DNA from: Oligoflexales bacterium
Lineage (GTDB): Bacteria > Bdellovibrionota_B > Oligoflexia > Oligoflexales > CACXFL01
Assembly (NCBI GenBank): GCA_028282865.1
Contig: JANQHA010000315.1
Coordinates: 1-13,286 of the forward strand
Direction of reading: 5' to 3'
Length of the DNA: 13,286 nt
Positions within the stretch are counted from its first letter, which is position 1; each line of letters starts with the position of its first letter. Both the position numbers and the translations under genes were made by a program. A model generated the notes under the pieces. It worked only from the letters and a program-made list of their open reading frames with translations. It ran no database searches and was not told where the DNA came from. This document shows positions 1-5,539 of this stretch, in pieces.

Positions 1-368
1 TTATCGAATACGCTAAATGGGAAGGTATGGACCCCCTCCTACAGTCACATTTTGGAGGTTACCCGCAAGCAAACCTTACCCCATTAATTTTTTCAGAATT
101 TTTCTTTGAATTTCATTTTTTGGGTATTTTTCTAGTACTTCCATTTTACTTTTTTCTAAGCAAGCTGATAAATAGGCTATTGGCGGACCAACGACAAAAT
201 CATGCAAAAATAATATGCTGGGCGATACTATCCGGTTGTTTTATGATGATGATGAGAGGGCTATATGTTTTCACACTATATATAACTCAAGTATTAATTT
301 TTATTGTGGCATTATATTCGCTGATACGGATCATTAAGGCAGTCAGAAATTATCGGCAAAACTTTTAG
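1..368 (+). CDS. C-terminal part of a probable oligosaccharide repeat-unit polymerase (Wzy-like), 5' end outside window
   Basis: The reading frame is open from base 3 to a TAG at 366-368. An ATG lies at 27, but codons upstream of it are also open and no ribosome site precedes it, so this is best read as the 3' end of a longer gene. The visible part is very hydrophobic. A short loop (HFGGYPQANLTP) is followed by a membrane segment rich in Phe and Leu, a short basic loop (residues about 50-60 from the ATG), and one or two further membrane segments before a basic tail (AVRNYRQNF). The pattern 'G-[small]-x-x-P-L-I-x-E-[aromatic]-x-x-F-x-x-x-G' followed by membrane helices is what I would expect at the end of O-antigen/oligosaccharide repeat-unit polymerases, which join lipid-linked sugar repeats at the periplasmic face of the inner membrane. 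The neighbouring sulfotransferase and methyltransferase fit a polysaccharide locus. The family call is tentative; the partial, multi-pass nature is clear. Confidence 0.5.
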   Translation, partial: IEYAKWEGMDPLLQSHFGGYPQANLTPLIFSEFFFEFHFLGIFLVLPFYFFLSKLINRLLADQRQNHAKIICWAILSGCFMMMMRGLYVFTLYITQVLIFIVALYSLIRIIKAVRNYRQNF

Positions 369-395
369 GTTCGTAGTTCTAGTGACACCCGAATG

Positions 396-1112
396 CTATT
401 TTTTTGTCGACAACAAAAATACGTCCCATAATTTCTCTACAAATAAAGACTCGCACCATCTGTCCACTAATGAAATCGTCTGGCCAAACAGACTAGGTAA
501 TTTGTCAACCAACTTGCCATTAAGAAAGTGCTTGCCTCGAACGTCATCGACCTCGAAGCCACCAGCGGTTAAAATTGATTTCACCTGACGGTAGCTAATG
601 ACACAAGATGGATTCATAAAAGAGTAGAGACTTTCTCTATTTCTGAAGTTAAACAGCAACTGACCCGTAGGTTTTACAACTCTCATCAACTCTTTAATAG
701 CCTGCACTTGGTCATCGACCTCAGAAAACCTTGGTATCACGTGCATGCAAAACACAAAATCAAAACTATTGTCTTCGAAGCTCAGATGAAAGATATCCTC
801 CTGCCGAACATCGCAATCATCACTCAACCCCCTAGCCTCGATTTTTTGCCTTAAAGTATCTAGCATACTTTGATTGAAATCCGTCGCTAATATCGATTGC
901 CCAGCTTCTAATAACGGTAAAGTAAAACGACCGGTGCCAGAGCCTACTTCCAATATTTTCTTGTTTTCTAAACCTTCGGGTAAAATTCTAGAAAACAAAG
1001 ATATGTCATGATTCGATAGCAATTCTCCCCGAGTAGAGCCTTGACGAATCAAATCATACTTTTCTCCACTTTCGCTATACATCTCTTGAACTATTTTTCG
1101 ACTTTGACTCAT
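396..1112 (-). CDS. class I SAM-dependent methyltransferase
   Basis: This 238-residue protein has the Rossmann-type methyltransferase signature. Motif I is ILEVGSGTG (residues 53-61), the acidic residue that usually binds the SAM ribose is D78 (ATDFN), the adenine-loop region is around 101-108 (DVRQEDIF), motif II is around 117-125 (FDFVFCMHV), and the late strand is LMRVVKPTGQLLF (142-154). This is the Methyltransf_11/25 type, transferring a methyl group from SAM to a small molecule or sugar; the substrate cannot be read from sequence. It is the last gene of a three-gene minus-strand operon. Its ATG overlaps the TGA of the upstream sulfotransferase by 4 bases (1109-1112), which suggests translational coupling. 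A GGAGG lies 13 bases before the ATG, a long spacing. The protein is probably cytoplasmic, with no signal peptide or membrane segment. Methylation of a glycan or its precursor is inferred only from the neighbours. Confidence 0.88.
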   Translation of the reverse strand: MSQSRKIVQEMYSESGEKYDLIRQGSTRGELLSNHDISLFSRILPEGLENKKILEVGSGTGRFTLPLLEAGQSILATDFNQSMLDTLRQKIEARGLSDDCDVRQEDIFHLSFEDNSFDFVFCMHVIPRFSEVDDQVQAIKELMRVVKPTGQLLFNFRNRESLYSFMNPSCVISYRQVKSILTAGGFEVDDVRGKHFLNGKLVDKLPSLFGQTISLVDRWCESLFVEKLWDVFLLSTKK

Positions 1113-2035
1113 GATATCTTCGAGGCCTCCGTGGTGGCTAGTAGCAATTCTTTATTAAAACCTAGTGATAGTAGCTGACTTAAGATGACTTCTCTGTCCT
1201 CGGCTGTCAGGCGTATCTTTATATCACTATGATGGACATAGTCCGGACTAAGGCGTTCCACTGCCCACTCCAAACAAGGAGAGTGATCAGAGACTTCGCA
1301 AAACTCTAAAATCCGTTTCATTCCAATTTCTGGAGAGGCTATCAGCTCGTCATGACTAACTTGTAGAACCTGCAAATTTGGTACTTTATCCAAGCTTTCT
1401 TGAAAAATTTTATCGATCATTCCCCATTGGTACGCGCATATCTTCGCAAGGTTTCCTTTTTCGACGATTTCACTTAACCCTGGCACGACTGGCCCCCAGG
1501 TAGTGCGAGTGCCAGAAGCACGCTGCTGTTTCAAATTATTAAGGACTCGTTTGGCTAACGTTCCAAGAGACCTCCAAGAAAAAAAGTTTAGATTATTAAA
1601 TCGCTGTAATAGATAGAAAGATAAGCTTGGCATTCTAGACCACCCATGCATCATTTCTTCGATACACAAAAAAGGATCTCTAGAAAGGTAGACGATCTTA
1701 GCGTCAGGGGCAATCTCAGCTATAAACGGCACCCTTAGAGCGTGGTAAGATAAATTATCGAGGTATCTAGGAGCATCTTTAGACGCTACAAACTGCGAAC
1801 ATTTTTTTTGAATATATTTTTTTACATCCGCAGTAGCATCAGCAGCGTCGAGCCGATCGTCGACCCTATTAGATTTCCAATTATTCCAAACCATCAGCGG
1901 TTCTTGATAGGCTGCAAAGTCACTCGCAAGACTAAGCGCATCAAAGACACATGTTTTCCCAGATCTTGGGCTGCCAGTTATAAGGACCGGTTTGTGCAGC
2001 ACTGACTTAGGTTTTCTCATACGCTTTAAGACCAT
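1109..2035 (-). CDS. PAPS-dependent sulfotransferase family protein
   Basis: This 308-residue protein begins with a short basic stretch and then a beta-strand plus P-loop, LITGSPRSGKT (residues 18-28). That is the 5'-phosphosulfate-binding loop seen in bacterial sulfotransferases. A second family mark is IVYLSRDP (114-121), matching the 3'-phosphate-binding strand-loop with Arg119 and Asp120. The length is typical for Sulfotransfer_1/3 proteins, which move sulfate from PAPS to a hydroxyl or amino group on sugars, lipids or small molecules. It sits between a HAD hydrolase gene (17 bp upstream) and a methyltransferase gene (4-bp overlap), so the three are probably one transcript. The next in-frame Met, residue 6, is also upstream of the P-loop. 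Neither candidate start has a strong ribosome site, and I kept the first because it best fits the 17-bp spacing. A P-loop kinase of another kind is the main alternative, but the SRDP motif argues against it. Confidence 0.82.
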   Translation of the reverse strand: MVLKRMRKPKSVLHKPVLITGSPRSGKTCVFDALSLASDFAAYQEPLMVWNNWKSNRVDDRLDAADATADVKKYIQKKCSQFVASKDAPRYLDNLSYHALRVPFIAEIAPDAKIVYLSRDPFLCIEEMMHGWSRMPSLSFYLLQRFNNLNFFSWRSLGTLAKRVLNNLKQQRASGTRTTWGPVVPGLSEIVEKGNLAKICAYQWGMIDKIFQESLDKVPNLQVLQVSHDELIASPEIGMKRILEFCEVSDHSPCLEWAVERLSPDYVHHSDIKIRLTAEDREVILSQLLSLGFNKELLLATTEASKIS

Positions 2036-2052
2036 GGGCTCTCACAAGAATT

Positions 2053-2415
2053 TTATGAAGTGTTTTTTTCTTTGTATTCAATAATCCGTTCACATTGATC
2101 GGCAGTGTCATCCCAGTCACCCCTATATGGCACGGCACGATCATCGATATAAATATCAGCAATAAGCTTGTCTCCGATGAAGATCTCATCATAATGAAAA
2201 TCGAACTCCTCCAAGACATTAGATATAAAATCTATTTCACTTTCTAAGGAGCCTTTGCTCCTAGCGACGGTTGTACGGCAGGTATAGATGATGACCTTAC
2301 AACCCATTTTTCGCAGCCGTAGCAATGACTCACGGGCATTGGGGGCAGGATACATCCCTCCGTGCTCATCGTAGCACACCAAGGTATCATCAAAATCGAC
2401 GGCGACAGTTACCAT
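2053..2415 (-). CDS. small HAD-superfamily hydrolase
   Basis: This 120-residue protein has all four HAD motifs in a compact form. Motif I is DFDDT (D7 nucleophile, D9 acid/base), motif II is YTCRT with Thr45, motif III is Lys83 in GDKLIAD, and motif IV is the acidic pair D91-D92 in YIDDRA. There is hardly any room for a cap domain between motifs I and II, so this is a C0-type (capless) HAD, possibly acting on a large or phosphorylated substrate. Similar small HADs occur in capsule and lipopolysaccharide clusters. It is first in a minus-strand operon with a sulfotransferase and a methyltransferase. One speculative role is as a phosphatase, for example on a sugar phosphate or the PAP by-product. 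The ATG at 2413-2415 is preceded by an AAGGGC ribosome-site-like stretch. Identity as a HAD hydrolase is firm; the substrate is unknown. Confidence 0.85.
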   Translation of the reverse strand: MVTVAVDFDDTLVCYDEHGGMYPAPNARESLLRLRKMGCKVIIYTCRTTVARSKGSLESEIDFISNVLEEFDFHYDEIFIGDKLIADIYIDDRAVPYRGDWDDTADQCERIIEYKEKNTS

Positions 2416-2534
2416 AAAATGCCCTTAATATTTGGCGATATAGCCTAATTATCGGCTTAATTCTTAAAAAAATTATCAATCTTTGCGAGTTTCCGAACAT
2501 TTTTTAGGTTTAGAACGTTTAAGGACGCAAAAAG

Positions 2535-2564
2535 TTGAAATCACTCACTAAAACCTGGTAGAAT
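2535..2564 (+). promoter_or_regulatory. sigma70-type promoter of the HU/IHF-like gene
   Basis: TTGAAA at 2535-2540 and TAGAAT at 2559-2564 each match the sigma70 consensus at 5 of 6 positions, with an 18-bp spacer. Initiation would fall near 2571, leaving a leader of about 40 bases before the ATG at 2611, with GAGGAAA at 2602-2608 as ribosome site. The surrounding intergenic region (2416-2610) is AT-rich and also lies upstream of the minus-strand HAD operon, for which I found no convincing promoter. Confidence 0.55.
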
Positions 2565-2610
2565 ATATAAAGATAGGTTTTAGTCTAACCCTTCTCAACG
2601 TGAGGAAACC

Positions 2611-2922
2611 ATGGTTAAGTCTGAGTTAATAGAAAGTCTTGCTGAACGCGCTGATATCACGCTTGCAAAAGCCGAAGAGGTTATCGATTTGTTCTTCGAT
2701 TCAGTAATAGATACCCTTTGCCAAGGTAACAGAGTAGAAATTCGTGGATTTGGTGCTCTTACTGTAAGAGAGTACAAAGCTTATGAAGGGCGAAACCCTA
2801 AAACTGGTCAAAAAATCACCGTTCCGCCTAAATGCTTGCCATTCTGGAAAACTGGCCAAGAGCTAAAGCAACGAGTTGACTCGGCTTTTGCGTCAAGATC
2901 CGACGGTGGCTCAAGTTTCTAA
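2611..2922 (+). CDS. HU/IHF-family DNA-binding protein (IHF beta-like)
   Basis: This 103-residue protein covers the whole bacterial histone-like fold. Residues 1-45 form the two dimerising helices (MVKSELIESLAERADIT...), followed by the beta-sheet VEIRGFGAL. The DNA-clasping arm is at about 55-75, with the intercalating-Pro signature GRNPKTG and then VPPK. The C-terminal helix is FWKTGQELKQRV. The Arg-Gly-Phe-Gly and NPKTG motifs are diagnostic. EYKAYEGRNPKTG and the KCLPFWKTGQELKQRV ending look closer to IHF subunits, especially beta, than to HU, but one sequence cannot settle subunit type. It bends DNA in the nucleoid and acts in replication, recombination and transcription. The ATG has a good upstream GAGGA and a sigma70-like promoter. 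A short Ser/Gly-rich tail (SRSDGGSSF) extends beyond the family core. Confidence 0.93.
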   Translation: MVKSELIESLAERADITLAKAEEVIDLFFDSVIDTLCQGNRVEIRGFGALTVREYKAYEGRNPKTGQKITVPPKCLPFWKTGQELKQRVDSAFASRSDGGSSF

Positions 2923-2923
2923 A

Positions 2924-2941
2924 TCTATTTATAAAAATAGA
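2924..2941. repeat. AT-rich perfect hairpin just after the HU/IHF-like gene
   Basis: TCTATTT and AAATAGA form a 7-bp perfect inverted repeat around ATAA, starting 1 base after the stop codon. No T-run follows and the stem has only one G-C pair, so it is a poor intrinsic terminator. It may protect the 3' end of the transcript. Confidence 0.4.
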
Positions 2942-2948
2942 GAAAAGC

Positions 2949-2962
2949 TTGACATTATGTCA
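2949..2962 (+). promoter_or_regulatory. consensus -35 (TTGACA) overlapped by a perfect palindrome, candidate promoter/operator of the FmdB-type gene
   Basis: TTGACA at 2949-2954 is a perfect -35 hexamer about 50 bases before the GTG start at 3007. It overlaps the perfect inverted repeat TGACAT-T-ATGTCA (2950-2962). The best -10 at a legal spacing is GACATT at 2971-2976 (16-bp spacer), matching only 3 of 6 consensus positions. A weak -10 with a palindrome on the -35 is the arrangement expected for an activator or repressor site, but no regulator can be named. Confidence 0.35.
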
Positions 2963-3006
2963 TGGTTCTGGACATTTAAGCCCTCAATCAAAAAGGGACA
3001 GCTTAA

Positions 3007-3324
3007 GTGCCATTATACGAGTATAAATGTAGCTCTTGTGAGAAGATTAGTGAGATTTTACACAAGATTAGCGATCCGACACCAACGGAGTGCCCAGCTT
3101 GTGGTAGCTCCGGTAGCTTGATGAAGATACTGAGTCCCTCAGCCTTCCATTTAAAAGGAGGTGGTTGGTATGCAGACGCCTATAGTTCCAAAACTGAAGA
3201 TTCCTCTTCTAAACCCAAAGACAGCGGTACCGCCAGTTCCAGCAAAGAAACTTCAAGCCCGAAGGCTGGTACCTCAGATAAAGCCGCTTCTAATGACTCG
3301 AAGTCGTCGGCTAGTAAGAGTTAA
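3007..3324 (+). CDS. FmdB-family zinc-ribbon protein with Ser/Lys-rich tail
   Basis: Translation begins at a GTG (3007), eight bases after AGGGA, giving MPLYEYKCSSC. That is the canonical start of the FmdB/Zn-ribbon (CxxC_CxxC_SSSS) family. Four zinc ligands are visible: C8, C11, C29 and C32, in a CxxC...CPAC arrangement. Then comes the family's LSPSAFHLKGGGWYADAY segment at about residues 43-60, a motif commonly seen as 'FxxKGxGWYxTDY'. The remaining 45 or so residues are low-complexity Ser, Lys, Thr and Ala. Such acidic/serine tails are common in the family and poorly conserved. The role is unsettled; members were first noted near formamidase and methylamidase operons as putative regulators. 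It is probably cytoplasmic and metal-binding. It lies 84 bp after the HU/IHF-like gene and has its own candidate -35, so it may be a separate transcript. Confidence 0.88.
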   Translation: MPLYEYKCSSCEKISEILHKISDPTPTECPACGSSGSLMKILSPSAFHLKGGGWYADAYSSKTEDSSSKPKDSGTASSSKETSSPKAGTSDKAASNDSKSSASKS

Positions 3325-3359
3325 TACCTTCCAACCAACAAAATAAAGCTAACTCTAGC

Positions 3360-3653
3360 TTAATCTACTAGTATCTCGTCGCTGCCTTCGGCATCGATCC
3401 ATTCATCGTCACTGGAATCTTCTGCCAATACTGGCTTCTTCTTACATGCCTGCTCACAGCCAATAGGTGTAGCTTCGAGGCATTTGCCTTTTAAAAGATT
3501 GATGCAGCTTTGGCGGTTTGAAGAACTAGCTCGAACGGTAAACGAATCTCCGTCGTCAAGCTGGCAACTACATGCACCTTCATAACGGTCTGCAAATGCG
3601 GGGACTGCTAAAATCAACGGCACTAAAAGCAGCAGACATCTTAAAAACTTCAT
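3360..3653 (-). CDS. small secreted six-cysteine acidic protein, unknown function
   Basis: I start this at the ATG at 3651-3653 because GAGG lies six bases before it. The in-frame ATG 12 bases further upstream (3663-3665) has no ribosome site and itself overlaps that GAGG. The resulting 97-residue protein begins MKFLRC, then a Leu-rich hydrophobic core ending VPAFA, a classical signal peptidase I site, with mature DRYEG. The mature part has six cysteines: CSC near the N-terminus, then QSC, GKC, IGC and QAC. This suggests up to three disulfides in a compact periplasmic or extracellular domain. The C-terminal 23 or so residues are strongly acidic (SSDDEWIDAEGSDE) and probably disordered. I recognise no family. 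It converges with the FmdB-type gene (35-bp gap) and diverges from ettA. A defensin-like or peptidase-inhibitor fold is possible but unsupported. Confidence 0.72.
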   Translation of the reverse strand: MKFLRCLLLLVPLILAVPAFADRYEGACSCQLDDGDSFTVRASSSNRQSCINLLKGKCLEATPIGCEQACKKKPVLAEDSSDDEWIDAEGSDEILVD

Positions 3654-3704
3654 ATAAAACCTCATTTTGTCTAACGGGACTATTAAAGTTGTGGCTACTT
3701 ATTA

Positions 3705-3718
3705 ACTGACTAGCCAGT
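3705..3718. promoter_or_regulatory. imperfect palindrome between the secreted-protein gene and ettA
   Basis: ACTG-A-CTAG-C-CAGT is a 14-bp palindrome with one mismatched pair, about 50 bases upstream of the minus-strand secreted-protein start. On the minus strand it lies just after a TTGATC that could act as a -35. It is a candidate operator only. The rest of 3654-3849 shows no clear ettA promoter. Confidence 0.25.
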
Positions 3719-3849
3719 AAAGATCAAGCCCCGCAGGACATTAGGCTGATTACAAAGAGAAAATTTATCTAAGGAAAGTATATTTACCTTACATTTCATT
3801 CATTTTTTTGCTATTTCCCTGCCATCAGCACTGTCATTAGAGGAATCAA

Positions 3850-5526
3850 TTGAGCGACAAAAAAATCATATATTCGATGGTTGGGGTCTCCAAAACCGTC
3901 GGAACCAAAAAAGTCATAAAGGACATTTCGTTATCGTACTTCTACGGAGCTAAAATCGGCGTTTTGGGTCTTAACGGCGCTGGAAAAAGTACCTTACTGC
4001 GAATTATGGCGGGAGTTGACCAGGAGTTTAACGGTGAAGCCCATTTATCAGATGGCTACACGGTTGGCTATTTAGAGCAAGAGCCAGAACTCGACCCGAA
4101 CAAAACTGTTAGAGAAATCGTCGAAGAAGGTGCCCAAGAGGTCGTTGATCTACTCAAAGAATTTGACGAAATCAATGCTAGGTTTGCGGAAGATCTTGAC
4201 CCTGGTGAAATGGATAAGGTTTTAACACGACAAGCTGTCGTGCAGGAACAATTGGATAAACTTGATGCTTGGAATCTCGATAGCAAACTAAACTTTGCAA
4301 TGGATGCGTTGCGATGTCCTCCCGGCGATTCAAAAGTAACTCACCTATCTGGTGGCGAGCGTCGACGAGTTGCACTGACCCGACTGCTATTAAAAGAGCC
4401 TGATATCCTTCTTCTTGATGAGCCTACTAACCACCTAGACGCAGAGTCAGTGCAGTGGCTGGAGCATCATTTAAGAGACTACAAAGGCACCATTATCGCC
4501 GTAACCCATGACCGGTATTTTCTCGATAATGTAGCCGGCTGGATTCTAGAATTAGATCGCGGCCACGGAATACCGTGGAAAGGCAACTACTCTTCTTGGC
4601 TTGAACAAAAAGAAAAACGACTTGCCAACGAACAAAAAGGCGAGCAAAGACGACAGAAGACCTTACAAAGAGAGCTCGAGTGGATCAAGATGTCTCCCAA
4701 AGGCCGCCATTCAAAAAGCAAAGCTCGTATCAACTCTTACGAGAACCTCTTGAAGCAAGAGTCAGACACCCTAGATAAAGACCTTCAGATCTATATCCCG
4801 CCTGGCCCTAGGTTAGGAGACATCGTGATCGAAGCAAGAGGTGTTAGCAAAGGTTATGAAGATAAACTACTGTACGAGAATATGGAGTTTAAGCTTCCTC
4901 CAGGCGGAATCGTAGGAGTCATTGGTCCTAACGGAGCTGGAAAAACCACGCTATTTAAAATGATTCTGGGTGATGAAAAACCAGACGCTGGCGACTTTAA
5001 GATTGGTGAAACGGTTAAGCTCGGCTACATGGAACAGTCTCGTGATGCCCTTGATCCTAACAAAACCGTTTGGGAGGTCGTTTCTGGTGGCCACGATACC
5101 ATCACTCTGGGGACACGAGAGATCAACTCTCGCACCTATCTAGGTAGATTCAATATCTCCGGACAAGATCAGCAAAAAAAGGTTGGAGTTCTTTCTGGAG
5201 GGGAGAGGAATCGAATTCAACTCGCGATTCTTTTACGACAAGAGTCAAATGTAATTTTACTCGATGAACCGACTAATGATCTTGATGTCAATACCTTACG
5301 TGCTCTCGAAGAGGCACTGCTTAATTTTGCAGGTTGCGCGGTGGTGATAAGCCATGATAGGTGGTTCTTAGATCGAGTCGCTACTCACATACTAGCTTTC
5401 GAAGGAGACAGTAAAGTCAACTTCTTTGATGGTAATTATTCGGAATACGAGAAAGACCGTCGCGAGCGACTTGGAAAGGATGCCGAAACACCGCGCCGGA
5501 TTAAGTACGCAAAAATTAAACGTTAA
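3850..5526 (+). CDS. ettA: energy-dependent translational throttle protein EttA (ABC-F ATPase)
   Basis: This 558-residue protein, close to the usual 555 or so, contains two ABC ATPase domains. The first has Walker A GLNGAGKST (40-48), signature LSGGERRRV (166-174) and Walker B ending LLLDEPTNHLD (D190 region). The second has Walker A GPNGAGKTT (359-367), signature LSGGERNRI (448-456) and DEPTNDLD (472-479). Between them is the basic interdomain linker (about 245-320) with KSKARINSYENLL and IPPGPRLG, which marks the EttA subgroup. An insertion in domain 1 (about 95-150) is the 'arm' that contacts ribosomal protein L1. EttA binds the ribosomal E site and gates entry into elongation according to ATP/ADP. 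There are no membrane segments, as expected. The start is TTG at 3850, with AGAGGA five bases upstream; no better ATG exists before Walker A. The C-terminus RRIKYAKIKR matches the family ending. Confidence 0.96.
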   Translation: MSDKKIIYSMVGVSKTVGTKKVIKDISLSYFYGAKIGVLGLNGAGKSTLLRIMAGVDQEFNGEAHLSDGYTVGYLEQEPELDPNKTVREIVEEGAQEVVDLLKEFDEINARFAEDLDPGEMDKVLTRQAVVQEQLDKLDAWNLDSKLNFAMDALRCPPGDSKVTHLSGGERRRVALTRLLLKEPDILLLDEPTNHLDAESVQWLEHHLRDYKGTIIAVTHDRYFLDNVAGWILELDRGHGIPWKGNYSSWLEQKEKRLANEQKGEQRRQKTLQRELEWIKMSPKGRHSKSKARINSYENLLKQESDTLDKDLQIYIPPGPRLGDIVIEARGVSKGYEDKLLYENMEFKLPPGGIVGVIGPNGAGKTTLFKMILGDEKPDAGDFKIGETVKLGYMEQSRDALDPNKTVWEVVSGGHDTITLGTREINSRTYLGRFNISGQDQQKKVGVLSGGERNRIQLAILLRQESNVILLDEPTNDLDVNTLRALEEALLNFAGCAVVISHDRWFLDRVATHILAFEGDSKVNFFDGNYSEYEKDRRERLGKDAETPRRIKYAKIKR

Positions 5527-5539
5527 TAGGGGTGAAAAA

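Noticed and set aside
382..588. Plus-strand open frame across the methyltransferase gene
   Set aside because: It is antisense to a clear methyltransferase, low in complexity, and has no ribosome site or recognisable domain.
2876..3121. Open frame bridging the HU/IHF-like and FmdB-type genes
   Set aside because: It overlaps both genes out of frame, covers the promoter-like TTGACA, and its translation shows no domain.
3346..3361. AAGCTA-ACTC-TAGCTT stem between the convergent FmdB-type and secreted-protein genes as a terminator
   Set aside because: The stem is only 6 bp with two G-C pairs, overlaps a stop codon, and has no T-run on either side.
3654..3665. Earlier in-frame ATG (3663-3665) for the six-cysteine secreted protein
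   Set aside because: It has no ribosome site and overlaps the GAGG that serves the ATG at 3651-3653; the shorter form has a cleaner signal peptide.
4068..4375. Minus-strand open frames within ettA
   Set aside because: They are antisense to highly conserved ABC-F sequence and have Ser-rich, domain-free translations typical of chance frames.
5426..5539. Upstream extension of the PLD-lipoprotein frame, with an ATG at 5426 inside ettA
   Set aside because: It overlaps conserved ettA coding sequence in another frame. Starting at 5540 instead gives a good ribosome site and a complete lipoprotein signal peptide.
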